From: Porticoccaceae bacterium
GTDB lineage: Bacteria > Pseudomonadota > Gammaproteobacteria > Pseudomonadales > Porticoccaceae
Assembly (NCBI GenBank): GCA_002689135.1
Contig: NZEU01000009.1
Span: 1 to 33,188, forward strand
Direction of reading: 5' to 3'
DNA length: 33,188 nucleotides
Part shown: positions 1 to 8,067 of the stretch, in pieces
Position numbering within the stretch: the stretch's first letter is position 1
Layout: every line of letters starts with the position of its first letter
Translations under genes and position numbers: made by a program
The notes under the pieces: model-generated
What the model was told of the DNA's origin: nothing
The model's input: only the letters and a program-made list of their open reading frames with translations
Database searches by the model: none

Positions 1-413
1 GTTACGCCTCTGGAATTTGCGGTCACGTCAGAACCTATTTGAGTTGCTCCATTGAGTTCAACCCTCACATTCGCAATACCTCGTACAGCAATTTCTTCTC
101 CCTCTCCGAAGTCTCTTCCAATCTGCACACCCGTTATGCGTTGGAGGGCCTCGGCAACATTTCTGTCGGGAAGCTTTCCAATATCTTCAGCATTGATGAT
201 GTCTCGTATGTCTTGAGCATTTCTTTTTTTGTTGATGGCGTCGAGTAGAGATGCTTTGACCCCTGTGACAACAATCTCATCGATTTCACCGCTCTGTTCC
301 GTGTCTCCCTCATCTTGCGCGATTGCAGATGTTGAGCCTATTGCAACAAAAAATGCATATACCGAAATGCGAATTGTTTGTAAAAATATTAGCGATGTTG
401 ATGGATGTAGCAT
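1..413 (-). CDS. TonB-dependent receptor, N-terminal part (cut by window edge)
   Basis: This reverse-strand ORF is not in the supplied track. It starts with ATG at 413 and runs off the left edge after 137 codons. Residues 1-32 look like a Sec signal peptide (hydrophobic core, then TSAIA before QDEG). A TonB-box-like EIDEIVVTG follows. The start of the plug domain is then clear: DIINAEDIGKLPDRNVAEALQRITGVQI and EEIAVRGI, typical of the TonB-Xanth-Caul receptor family (TIGR01782) that imports plant or algal glycans in Xanthomonas, Caulobacter and marine gammaproteobacteria. Its divergence from a glycoside symporter and a GH43 xylosidase suggests outer-membrane uptake of xylo-oligosaccharides, which is inference. 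A G-rich stretch (GGGGGGA) just before the start could act as ribosome binding site. The barrel lies outside the window, so intactness cannot be judged. Confidence 0.88.
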   Translation of the reverse strand, partial: MLHPSTSLIFLQTIRISVYAFFVAIGSTSAIAQDEGDTEQSGEIDEIVVTGVKASLLDAINKKRNAQDIRDIINAEDIGKLPDRNVAEALQRITGVQIGRDFGEGEEIAVRGIANVRVELNGATQIGSDVTANSRGV

Positions 414-496
414 ATTTCCCCCCAAAAAGGTCGTTTTACAGGATGCGCCTTAAACTAATGGAATGTGGTTTAAAGAGCCAATTTTTTTTTTGTGTT

Positions 497-502
497 ATTA
501 TA
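497..502 (-). promoter_or_regulatory. Candidate -10 box for the TonB receptor gene
   Basis: On the minus strand this reads TATAAT, a perfect sigma70 -10 hexamer, about 84 bases upstream of the receptor ATG. The matching -35 position (GTGGCT with a 17-base spacer) is weak, which fits an activated promoter but is also compatible with chance. A run of ten T on the plus strand lies just before it. Confidence 0.35.
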
Positions 503-620
503 CTTATGGTAGCGCAGACAGCCACAGAAACCCAACAATTCACGTTGTCATAGGCCAAATTATTTGTCAATAGTTTGTTTAACCAGTATTAAACATTAGA
601 ACAGATACCGATGCACAAAT

Positions 621-644
621 TTTTGAGTTCAACTGCGCTCAAAA
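621..644. promoter_or_regulatory. Candidate operator palindrome between the TonB receptor and the symporter
   Basis: TTTTGAG (621-627) and CTCAAAA (638-644) form a perfect 7-base inverted repeat with a 10-base spacer. It ends just before the -35 position of the TATACT box at 668-673, so it sits where a regulator of the symporter/xylosidase genes would bind. The gap 414-781 otherwise holds AT-rich sequence with no convincing gene. Which protein binds here is unknown; the Nudix-type regulator at 3814-4614 is the obvious local candidate. Confidence 0.35.
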
Positions 645-667
645 TAGTGGTTACGATCTTATTTTTG

Positions 668-673
668 TATACT
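668..673 (+). promoter_or_regulatory. Candidate -10 box for the symporter-xylosidase operon
   Basis: TATACT matches the sigma70 -10 consensus at five of six positions, about 110 bases upstream of the symporter start. The -35 region (TAGTGG at 17-base spacing) is poor, and the palindrome at 621-644 lies directly upstream of it. Confidence 0.3.
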
Positions 674-781
674 CTGCTTGTGTAGGATTTTTCAATAGCA
701 TTTGGTCTTCAGCGTGGCAACGAAATTTTACCTGAGATCTGAGATAAGAATAAAAATTTGATATTTACAATGAGGTGTGTG

Positions 782-2137
782 ATGTCTTGGGGAATGCTAA
801 GTGTAAGGGAAAAAATTGGGTATGGTCTAGGCGATGCTGGGTGCAACGTCGTCTTTCAAGTGGTGATCAACTATCTGGCAATCTTTTACACAGATGTTGT
901 TGGAATCTCTGCGGCATCTTTAGCTACGATGATGCTGTGTGTCCGGCTGATTGATGGGTTTACAGATCCAATTATGGGAAGCATTGCTGATCGCACTTCA
1001 TCCTCGCTCGGCAAGTATCGGCCCTACTTGATATGGCTTGCTATACCCTATGCCGTTCTTTTTGTGGTGACATTTTTATCTCCAGATCTTAGTGACCAGG
1101 GTAAGATGATATATGCCTTCACCACATATGCGCTACTAATGCTTTGTTATACAGGCATCAATATCCCATACTCCGCACTCGGTGGGGTGATGACTAAAAA
1201 TATTACAGAGCGAGCCTCCCTCCAGTCGTATCGAATGGCATTGGCAATGGCGGGAGGCGCTGCGGTGGTCTACACTGTTCCAATTCTGGTTGAAAACTTC
1301 GGGGCGGGTGATGATGCAGCTGGATATCCCCTCGCAATATTTGTGATGGCTCTCGTCGCCATAGCCTGCTTCTTTTTGTGTTTTATCAGCTCCGAAGAGC
1401 GGGTGACTCACGAACCCAATCAGGGCGCTGGTGTAAATATAGCACTGGTGTTTAAAGACTTCTTATCCCTTCGGCAGAACTCGCAGTTGATTTTAATCTC
1501 TTTTTTTACATTCCTTATCCTCGTTGCAGTGGTGATGCGGGGCACAGTCACTGCCTATTACATAAAATATTTCTTCGGCCGAGAGGACCTGATTAACGAG
1601 TTCATTACCTGGGGTATGCTTGCTGGGATTGCAGGGGCTCTTACAACAAGTTGGCTAACAAAACGTTTCTGCAAGGTCATACTCTTGCGGCTTGGCATGG
1701 TGGCTATGATTGCCTTACACCTTCCCTTCCTGCTCCTCACCGGGGAGGATGTCTCCTACGCATTTTGCCTTGCAATCGCTGCCAACTTCCCCCACATGAT
1801 GGTGATGGCTCTTCTCTTTGCCATGGTACCTGATACGGTTGAGTACGGGGCGCACATGGTGACGGAAAAAGTGAATAACATGGCTCTTGCTTTTTCGGGA
1901 CACCTGCTGGCGCTGAAGTTTGGCATCGCTGCGGGTGGTTCATTGGCCTTAGCTTGTCTAGCTTACTTCGGATATGTGGCCAATGCTGAGCAGACTGAGC
2001 GTGCCCTAAATGGCATCATGCTCACATATGTAGCTGGACCGGTAATATGTGGGTTTCTTGTGCTAATGTTCCTACCACGATACGTGTTATCGAATGAGAA
2101 GATGCTTGAGATTGGGGCATTAAAGAAGGTAATCTAG
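782..2137 (+). CDS. GPH-family glycoside/oligosaccharide:cation symporter (XynP/MelB-like)
   Basis: This is an integral inner-membrane transporter of about 452 residues with roughly twelve hydrophobic segments. It carries the GPH signature near the N-terminus: GYGLGDAG, then DGFTDPIMGSIADRTSSSLGKYRPYLIW, as in MelB and XynP/XylP-type carriers, which co-transport glycosides with Na+ or H+. The ORF track starts at a TTG at 758, but GAGGT at 772-776 is well spaced from the ATG at 782 (MSWGMLSVREK), so 782 is preferred; 794 is also possible. The next gene, a cytoplasmic GH43 xylosidase, begins 38 bases downstream and probably shares the transcript. Import of xylobiose or larger xylo-oligosaccharides is the likely role, inferred from context; the family alone does not fix the substrate. 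Confidence 0.9.
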   Translation: MSWGMLSVREKIGYGLGDAGCNVVFQVVINYLAIFYTDVVGISAASLATMMLCVRLIDGFTDPIMGSIADRTSSSLGKYRPYLIWLAIPYAVLFVVTFLSPDLSDQGKMIYAFTTYALLMLCYTGINIPYSALGGVMTKNITERASLQSYRMALAMAGGAAVVYTVPILVENFGAGDDAAGYPLAIFVMALVAIACFFLCFISSEERVTHEPNQGAGVNIALVFKDFLSLRQNSQLILISFFTFLILVAVVMRGTVTAYYIKYFFGREDLINEFITWGMLAGIAGALTTSWLTKRFCKVILLRLGMVAMIALHLPFLLLTGEDVSYAFCLAIAANFPHMMVMALLFAMVPDTVEYGAHMVTEKVNNMALAFSGHLLALKFGIAAGGSLALACLAYFGYVANAEQTERALNGIMLTYVAGPVICGFLVLMFLPRYVLSNEKMLEIGALKKVI

Positions 2138-2175
2138 GCACAAAATTTTGTTATGCTTTATCGAGTACCCTCCCT

Positions 2176-3789
2176 ATGATGACTTCGAAAAACCAAAATC
2201 CTATTTTGAAAGGCTTTAACCCTGATCCGTCGATAGTGAGGGTGGGTGAGGATTACTATGTGGCAACATCCACATTTGAGTGGTACCCCGGGGTGCAGAT
2301 TCACCATTCTCGGGATCTAGTCAACTGGAGGGTTGTGGCGCAGCCCCTAAATCGTGCGGACCTCCTTGACATGACCGGAAATCCTGACTCATGCGGGATT
2401 TGGGCGCCATGTCTTTCCTATGATAATGGACTTTTCTATTTAATTTATACCGACGTAAAGAGACACTGTGCAAGCTTCAAGGATGCCCATAATTATCTGA
2501 CGACATGCCCCTCAATTGACGGGAATTGGAGCACAAGGACCTACCTCAATAGTAGCGGATTTGACCCCTCGCTGTTCCATGATGATGGGCGTAAGTGGCT
2601 ACTGAACATGGTGTGGGATCACAGGCCTGGAAAGAATCCTTTTGGCGGCATATATATTCAGGAATATGATCATAGGACCAGGGTGCTAAAAGGGCCCGTA
2701 ACCAATATCTTCGAGGGAACCTCGCAAGGTCTGACCGAGGCACCCCACATATACAAGCGCAATGGCTATTACTATCTCGTGACAGCGGAGGGGGGTACGG
2801 AGTATGAGCATTGCATGGTATTTGCGCGCTCGAGATCGATAACCGGCCCTTACGAGGTTGATCCTGATGGGTATTTTTTGACTTCAAAGGATGACTCACT
2901 ATTGCCTCTGCAACGCTCGGGACATGGCGACATAGTCGAAACACCCGAGGGTGAGACTTATGTCGTTCATCTGAGCAGTCGCCCGATATTAGGGACAAGA
3001 AGGAGCCCGATGGGACGTGAGACAGCAATTCAGAGGGCAAATTGGGGGCATGACGGTTGGTTAAGATTGGATGGCGGCGGTAATAAGCCTGATCTAGAGC
3101 TACCAAAGGTCGATATCCCCTTGCATCCCTGGCCCAGGATTCCTGAGCGGGAAGATTTCGATGGAGATGTTTTGCCGAATCACTTTCAGTGGCTACGGAA
3201 TCCTGATCCAAGTACTTTTATCGATCTGTCGGCTCGCCCCGGACACCTACGCCTCCTGGGCAAGCAGTCACTTGGAAATTGTTTTGAGCAGGCACTCATC
3301 GCAAGGCGTCAGCAGGCGTTTTGTTTTACTGCAACCACTTGTATTGACTTTGCTCCTTCAACCTTCCAACACATGGCTGGTCTCGTGTGTTACTACAACG
3401 GGCATAAGTATCACTACCTATACATGTCCTATGACCAAGAAAACGGCCGACATCTTGCGGTCATGAGTTGTGCTGGAGATGTTTCGATGACAGCACATTT
3501 CCCGCTTTACGACGCGGATCCCATTGTCAACACAATCAGGCTTAAAGATGACAAACCGGTGTTTTTGCGGGCGAGTGTAGATTACGCCCACTTACAGTTC
3601 TTATGGAGCTTGGACGGATCAACATGGAAGGAATTAGGAATTTTATTAGATTACAGTGTTATTTCAGATGAGGCTGGCAAAGGTGCCGGAAACAGTTTTA
3701 CAGGAGCCTTTATCGGCGTTTGTTGTCAGGATATATCTGGTCGAGATCACCCAGCGGACTTTGATTTTTTTGAGTATGTAGAGTGCTGA
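2176..3789 (+). CDS. GH43 beta-xylosidase (subfamily 11 type), cytoplasmic
   Basis: The 537-residue length is that of two-domain GH43 beta-xylosidases such as the Selenomonas enzyme SXA (about 538). The N-terminal five-bladed propeller carries the expected catalytic triad: Asp in NPDPS (about residue 17, general base), Asp in GFDPSLF (about 130, pKa modulator) and Glu in LTEAPH (about 188, general acid). The C-terminal ~200 residues form the usual beta-sandwich. The start NPILKGFNPDPSIVRVGEDYY aligns with the family start, and no signal peptide is present, so it acts in the cytoplasm on oligosaccharides brought in by the upstream symporter, releasing xylose. Some relatives also have arabinofuranosidase activity. 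Its 3' end faces the Nudix regulator gene with only about 24 bases between them. Little Shine-Dalgarno sequence is seen before the ATG, so translation may be coupled to the upstream gene. Confidence 0.93.
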   Translation: MMTSKNQNPILKGFNPDPSIVRVGEDYYVATSTFEWYPGVQIHHSRDLVNWRVVAQPLNRADLLDMTGNPDSCGIWAPCLSYDNGLFYLIYTDVKRHCASFKDAHNYLTTCPSIDGNWSTRTYLNSSGFDPSLFHDDGRKWLLNMVWDHRPGKNPFGGIYIQEYDHRTRVLKGPVTNIFEGTSQGLTEAPHIYKRNGYYYLVTAEGGTEYEHCMVFARSRSITGPYEVDPDGYFLTSKDDSLLPLQRSGHGDIVETPEGETYVVHLSSRPILGTRRSPMGRETAIQRANWGHDGWLRLDGGGNKPDLELPKVDIPLHPWPRIPEREDFDGDVLPNHFQWLRNPDPSTFIDLSARPGHLRLLGKQSLGNCFEQALIARRQQAFCFTATTCIDFAPSTFQHMAGLVCYYNGHKYHYLYMSYDQENGRHLAVMSCAGDVSMTAHFPLYDADPIVNTIRLKDDKPVFLRASVDYAHLQFLWSLDGSTWKELGILLDYSVISDEAGKGAGNSFTGAFIGVCCQDISGRDHPADFDFFEYVEC

Positions 3790-3813
3790 CCTTCGTCTTA
3801 GCAGTGGGCATCG

Positions 3814-4614
3814 TCAGATTATTGAGTTGTACCTCATTAGTCCCTCCTTGCTCAGTTGCTGATACCGACAAGGATTAAACTTAAATAGGGATGCTGCACG
3901 ATGAGCACCTCCGAGTTGCTTCTCGTTGCAATCCAGCAATAATCCCGCCTTCATTATTTTTCTCCGGAAATTCGGTTTGTCAAATGACATCCCTAAAATG
4001 GACTCATAGAGCCTTTGTAGCTCTAGAAGTGTAAATTTTTCTGGTAGAAGATGGAGGCCAAAAGGCTCGTGTTGGGTCTTATATCGGAGCCGTGTCAGAG
4101 CCCACTTGAGGATTTTGTCATGATCAAAAATCAGGATCTGTGTCTCTTCGATAGGAAACCACTTAACCTCAAGCTCGTCCTCGCCAAGGGCCAGCTGATA
4201 ATCGTCTGGTCGGATGAGGGCGTAGAATGCTGTCGTAATTGTGAGATCGTCTGGATACCTGTCTATGCTACTGAAACTTTGAAGCTGTTCTAGGTGAATA
4301 TTGCCCAATCCAGTCCTCGCTCTGAGTACCCTTATAGCACCGTGTTCCAGGGTCTCGTTATCTCGTAACCAATCACCGGGCAATCCCCAATATCCTGCAG
4401 TTTTCCCGGATGCATGTTTTATCAAGAGTACTTTAAGCTGGGATACTTCACAGCCAAACAATACATTATCGACACTGACCATCCGCCTTGCACCTGGACT
4501 AGGTGAATCACAAGTTTTTTGATAATTCTCGACGGAATAACTGTCTGTTGAAGAGACCAATGATGTTGCGTATCCAAGTTTATTATTGAAGTGGCTAGAC
4601 CAATTTACATACAC
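3814..4614 (-). CDS. Nudix-fold transcriptional regulator of sugar use (NrtR/AraR-like), degenerate Nudix box
   Basis: The protein has an N-terminal Nudix-like domain (VSVDNVLFG, LKVLLIKH, YWGLPGDWLRDNETLEHGA) and a C-terminal winged-helix region (EKFTLLELQRLYESILGMSFDKPNFRRKIMKAGLL), the layout of NrtR-family regulators including Bacteroides AraR. The catalytic Nudix motif REUxEExGU is replaced by RVLRARTGL: all three glutamates are gone, so hydrolysis is unlikely and the domain probably serves as a ligand sensor. It lies between a xylosidase and a sugar porter and is divergent from the latter, so pentose-responsive control of this locus is a reasonable inference. The start is uncertain. The track start (GTG, 4614) has no visible Shine-Dalgarno and adds 44 residues before the Nudix fold; an ATG at 4482 with AAGG/AGGTG upstream would give a 222-residue protein of more usual length. 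Confidence 0.85.
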   Translation of the reverse strand: MYVNWSSHFNNKLGYATSLVSSTDSYSVENYQKTCDSPSPGARRMVSVDNVLFGCEVSQLKVLLIKHASGKTAGYWGLPGDWLRDNETLEHGAIRVLRARTGLGNIHLEQLQSFSSIDRYPDDLTITTAFYALIRPDDYQLALGEDELEVKWFPIEETQILIFDHDKILKWALTRLRYKTQHEPFGLHLLPEKFTLLELQRLYESILGMSFDKPNFRRKIMKAGLLLDCNEKQLGGAHRAASLFKFNPCRYQQLSKEGLMRYNSII

Positions 4615-4653
4615 AATGGTACTACTGACAAGTATTAAAGAGCAACAGCTACT

Positions 4654-4678
4654 GAGTTAGAGATTTTATTTATAACTC
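4654..4678. promoter_or_regulatory. Candidate operator between the Nudix regulator and the sugar porter
   Basis: GAGTTA (4654-4659) and TAACTC (4673-4678) form a perfect 6-base inverted repeat with a 13-base AT-rich spacer, in the divergent gap between regulator and transporter. Its position suits autoregulation and control of the porter. It shares only a TGAGTT half-site-like core with the 621-644 palindrome, so a common regulator is not shown. Confidence 0.25.
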
Positions 4679-4731
4679 TATACACTCTCATATCGGTGAA
4701 TAAATCAGGATACAAAAACGGGAGAGTTTTT

Positions 4732-6135
4732 TTGAATACACAAGCGGATGAAGACAATAAAATATTTATCGTTGTAATAAGTGTAGTCGCTACGATAGGT
4801 GGCTTCCTTTTCGGTTTCGATAGTGGGGTAATTAACGGCACGATTGACGGATTACAAAGCGCTTTCGACTCAGATAGTGCAGGTACCGGTTTCAATGTGG
4901 CTAGCATGCTTTTGGGCTGCGCTTTTGGTGCATTTTTTGCGGGTCGTTTGGCCGATCGCTTCGGTCGACGTACATTACTTATTTGCTCGGCCATCTTCTT
5001 TATTATTAGCGCTTGGGGTTCTGGCATGGCAACAGGCTCTGTAGAGTTTGTTTTTTATCGTATTTTAGGTGGTCTTGCTGTTGGCGCAGCCTCAGTGATG
5101 TCACCGGCGTATATCAGCGAAGTTGCTCCTGCTCGCTATAGGGGTCGTTTAACGACTGTCCAGCAAATCGCAATCATAAGCGGCCTATTTATGGCTTTTG
5201 TGAGTAATTATTTACTGGCTAATCTTGCGGGCATCTCGACGGCTGAACTTTGGATGGGTTTTTCTGCGTGGCGCTGGATGTTTTGGATAGAGCTGGCGCC
5301 TGCCACGATATTTCTGCTGGCATTATTTTTTATCCCTGAAAGTCCGCGGTTTTTGATCGCGTCGGGTCAGCGGGAGGCTGGAAAGAAAGTTTTAGTGAGA
5401 CTCTATGGTGAGGCATTGGGATTAAACAAAGTTTATGAAATTGAGCAGTCTCTTGAGGGCGATCACCAACCTCGCCTTATGGATCTGGTGGACCCATCAA
5501 CCGGAAAGATAAAAGGTATCCTTTGGATCGGCATCGGGCTTGCGGTCTTTCAACAGCTAGTGGGTATTAATGTTGTTTTTTATTATGGTGCCGTATTGTG
5601 GCAGGCGGTAGGATTTTCTGAGGCAGATGCTCTTCTCATTAACGTGATAAGTGGTGCCGTTAGTATCGCAGCATGCCTGGCCACGATTATTTTAGTAGAC
5701 CGGATTGGGAGAAAACCACTGTTACTGTGGGGTTCAGTGGGTATGGCAGTAACGCTGGGCATGATGGTACTTGCATTTGCCAACGGAAAAGTTTTGGATT
5801 CGGGTGAGCTTGATGTGGGTCCTTGGGGTCCCTTAGCGCTTATCTCTGCAAATGCCTATGTGTTTGTGTTCAATATGTCATGGGGTCCGGTTATGTGGGT
5901 AATGCTTGGAGAAATGTTTCCCAATCAGCTTCGTGGATCGGGTCTTGCAGTAAGTGGCATGTTCCAGTGGACTGCCAATTTTGCAATAACCATGACTTTT
6001 CCAATGCTCCTCGTGGGTATTGGACTGGCAGGCGCCTATGGTTTTTACGCACTGAGTGCCGCTGTTTCGGCACTCTTTGTTATCAGCTTTGTGCGGGAAA
6101 CTAAGGGCATTGAACTCGAAAAAATGGTTGGGTAG
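4732..6135 (+). CDS. Sugar-porter family MFS transporter (XylE/GalP-like pentose:H+ symporter)
   Basis: This twelve-helix inner-membrane carrier has the sugar-porter signatures: GGFLFGFDSGVINGT in helix 1, GRLADRFGRR in loop 2-3, PESPRFL before the central loop, FQQLVGINVVFYYG in helix 7, DRIGRKPLL in loop 8-9 and VRETKGIELEKM at the end. These place it with XylE, GalP and AraE. The track uses GTG 4696, but GGAG at 4721-4724 is spaced 7 bases from the in-frame TTG at 4732, giving a 467-residue protein of normal length (MNTQADEDNK). Xylose (or arabinose) is the likely substrate given the xylosidase and symporter alongside, but the family does not decide this. No xylose isomerase or kinase is present in the window, so downstream catabolism must be encoded elsewhere. 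Confidence 0.9.
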   Translation: MNTQADEDNKIFIVVISVVATIGGFLFGFDSGVINGTIDGLQSAFDSDSAGTGFNVASMLLGCAFGAFFAGRLADRFGRRTLLICSAIFFIISAWGSGMATGSVEFVFYRILGGLAVGAASVMSPAYISEVAPARYRGRLTTVQQIAIISGLFMAFVSNYLLANLAGISTAELWMGFSAWRWMFWIELAPATIFLLALFFIPESPRFLIASGQREAGKKVLVRLYGEALGLNKVYEIEQSLEGDHQPRLMDLVDPSTGKIKGILWIGIGLAVFQQLVGINVVFYYGAVLWQAVGFSEADALLINVISGAVSIAACLATIILVDRIGRKPLLLWGSVGMAVTLGMMVLAFANGKVLDSGELDVGPWGPLALISANAYVFVFNMSWGPVMWVMLGEMFPNQLRGSGLAVSGMFQWTANFAITMTFPMLLVGIGLAGAYGFYALSAAVSALFVISFVRETKGIELEKMVG

Positions 6136-6232
6136 TGTAACGAAAGACAATGGCGGTAAATATCATTACATCGAAAATATGAATGAAAGCTGAGGGTTGT
6201 CATACGCAGACGCAGTTTATGGATGGTGGTAG

Positions 6233-7168
6233 ATGGAAGGTTGGCTCTATGTAATGTCAAATGAAAGCCTGCGGCCGGGATTAGTGAAAATCGGTCGTAG
6301 CAACGATCTACGTCAACATGCCAGAGATTTATATACGAGGGGTGTTGCTGCACCCTTCAAGATCGCATACAGAGGTTTTGTAGAGGAGTGCGAGGCAATT
6401 GAAAAAAAGGTCCACCTTGCATTGGAAGATTGCCGACTTAGCTCAGAGCGTGATTTCTTTGAGTGCTCGATAGCAAAAGCCATCCTGACGATTCAAGAAT
6501 CAAGTCACATAATGAGTGAGGATGTTTATGTCAAGGATGAACACCAACTTGAGGAAGAAAAGAAGGCAAGAAAACAGGATAAGTTGTTATTACAATATAA
6601 CGAAAAAACCAAGAAAGATCGAAAGCAATATATTGAAGACGAAGGTATTTGGTTAGACAAACCAAGCTTCTATATTACGATATTTCTCGGCTTGGTGGCG
6701 TTTATTCTTTTTCCTCAGATGGATGAATACTTTCGTGATAACAGCGCTATAAAATGGTTTCTTGCGGCTATTCCTCCCTACATCTACTGGCATTTTGCGT
6801 CAAAAAAATATTCTCGGAATTACCGGGAGCTAGAAACCAAGGCAGAAAAACTTTATCCACTGGCCAGTAGTTACGACACGATAGCGCCCCCAGAGAGTAG
6901 TGATGGTAGCTCAGAGATTACAGAGGATGGACAGCGTTCTACACCTGAGGAGCGCCTTATAGAAGAGTTAACGTTTTCTGAGGTAAAGGATAATTCTAAC
7001 GAAGCTAATCTAACGGAGAGTGAACCGGATGCACTGGTTGCCCAAGTGACTCAGCCGAAAATCAGCTGGGTATGTCATTACTGTGCGACAGACAATTCAT
7101 CCGAGCCGGCAAATCAGGTTGTTTGTATCCGATGCAATAGGGCCTCCTCTATGGAGCATATTTTGTGA
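6233..7168 (+). CDS. Membrane-anchored GIY-YIG (T5orf172/MUG113-like) protein with C-terminal zinc ribbon
   Basis: Residues 1-90 resemble the T5orf172/MUG113 branch of the GIY-YIG nuclease fold: GWLYVMSN, then LVKIGRSNDLRQHARDLYTRG, an E/H pair in EAIEKKVH (E57, H61), and RDFFEC. A charged, probably coiled helix follows (about 100-135, rich in K and E). Two hydrophobic segments come next (about 145-161, ITIFLGLVAFILF; about 172-188, IKWFLAAIPPYIYWHF), then an acidic linker. The end is a four-cysteine ribbon, WVCHYC...VVCIRC (C281, C284, C298, C301), with the W-x-C spacing of RanBP2-type zinc fingers. The predicted topology is a membrane protein with the nuclease-like head and zinc ribbon on the same side, presumably cytoplasmic. 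The function is unknown. T5orf172 domains are found in phage and mobile-element proteins, but nothing around it is recognisably phage. Confidence 0.75.
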   Translation: MEGWLYVMSNESLRPGLVKIGRSNDLRQHARDLYTRGVAAPFKIAYRGFVEECEAIEKKVHLALEDCRLSSERDFFECSIAKAILTIQESSHIMSEDVYVKDEHQLEEEKKARKQDKLLLQYNEKTKKDRKQYIEDEGIWLDKPSFYITIFLGLVAFILFPQMDEYFRDNSAIKWFLAAIPPYIYWHFASKKYSRNYRELETKAEKLYPLASSYDTIAPPESSDGSSEITEDGQRSTPEERLIEELTFSEVKDNSNEANLTESEPDALVAQVTQPKISWVCHYCATDNSSEPANQVVCIRCNRASSMEHIL

Positions 7169-7211
7169 TGGTGCTACTAAATAACTTTAACGTTCTTATC
7201 AGAATCAGTTG

Positions 7212-7538
7212 TTACGCTCTGGCGCGCTTCTGCTTAAGCATAAACACCTTTATCGCATCTACATGTACGCTGAGCCAACCGATTTCGGTGTCCATAGAGA
7301 CGGTCTCTCGGGCATGGTTATCCCAGTAGGTGAGGTATATCGCATCACTGTTGGACTCGCGTATATAAACCCTAAGACTCATCGAGAGGTTTGCCTCAAA
7401 ATTGAGTCGTAAAAACGCTGAGAAGTCTGTCGCAATCATGCTCTCTATAAAAAAGCCAAGCTGAGTCGATTCAATCAGCATTTTTTCAAAACGATCATTC
7501 ATGTTTCGAGCTTCGCTGTAAGCACTGACTGTGTTCAT
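7212..7538 (-). CDS. Hypothetical protein, 108 aa
   Basis: Not recognised. The ATG at 7538 has a GCGAGAG ribosome binding site about four bases upstream. The sequence is soluble in character with no signal peptide or membrane segment; it has an N-terminal helical stretch (SEARNMNDRFEKMLIEST), then beta-rich sequence (SMSLRVYIRESNSDAIYLTYWD) and a basic tail (KQKRARA). It converges with the GIY-YIG gene (gap about 43 bases) and points away from the flagellin gene. A shadow ORF on the plus strand at 7209-7412 has no start signal and was not preferred. Confidence 0.5.
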   Translation of the reverse strand: MNTVSAYSEARNMNDRFEKMLIESTQLGFFIESMIATDFSAFLRLNFEANLSMSLRVYIRESNSDAIYLTYWDNHARETVSMDTEIGWLSVHVDAIKVFMLKQKRARA

Positions 7539-7995
7539 AAACTCTCGCTAAGGCTGTTAAATTTTGAAATCTAGTTAGTGGGATATTGATCTAAGTTTTT
7601 TTAAAATCCAAGTGTTATTTAATACAGTACAAGATAGGCTGAAGAGCTGACTAAAAACCTAAAACACTTATCTAAACTAATGATCCCTCTACGTTAATCG
7701 ACACATAATCACTTTTTTTTAGGCTGTTTAAGCGTACTTTTTTAACTTTCGAAGCTTCTTTGCCAGAAGTAAGATTTCTAACTATTTGAGGAGCTTTCAG
7801 TAGAAAAATCAGGATGTTATTAGTTACGCTAGTATTTTCGAATTCGGTATGCATCGTTGAAAAAAAAGTGATTGAGTTTTATGCGTCATATTTGTTTTTT
7901 AAGTCCCCAAGGCTAGATCGGTAAGTGATTGCCAAAATTTCACTTGGCCGGCGGAGGCAACAACTATTTCGTTTTCACTATATCTCGGAGGAAAG
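7539..7995. other. AT-rich intergenic stretch without a convincing gene
   Basis: About 450 bases between the hypothetical gene and the small ORFs upstream of flagellin. A 60-codon minus-strand ORF (7672-7854) lies here but lacks a Shine-Dalgarno and looks like no known protein. A weak sigma28-like arrangement (TAAGTCCC, then ATCGGTAA, near 7898-7925) has the wrong spacing. No terminator or repeat was identified. Confidence 0.4.
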
Positions 7996-8067
7996 ATGTC
8001 CAGCCTTACCCCCAGAGATATCAATTTAGAGGATAATTATTATGGTTCTGGCATTGGAACTAGATAG
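7996..8067 (+). CDS. Possible 23-aa leader ORF upstream of flagellin
   Basis: An ATG at 7996 follows a textbook Shine-Dalgarno (GGAGG, then AAAG). The ORF reads MSSLTPRDINLEDNYYGSGIGTR and stops with TAG. It is below the track's length limit. It overlaps the next small ORF by 26 bases in another frame. The strong start signal is what can be seen; expression is inferred only. Confidence 0.3.
   Translation: MSSLTPRDINLEDNYYGSGIGTR

Noticed and set aside
758-781. TTG at 758 as start of the GPH symporter
   Set aside because: The well-spaced GAGGT before ATG 782 and the family start near REKIGYGLGD favour the later start.
2546-3211. 221-codon minus-strand ORF inside the xylosidase gene
   Set aside because: It lies wholly antisense to a clear GH43 gene, has no domain-like composition, and is a frame shadow.
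7672-7854. 60-codon minus-strand ORF upstream of flagellin
   Set aside because: No Shine-Dalgarno, no recognisable features, and AT-rich surroundings that give chance ORFs.
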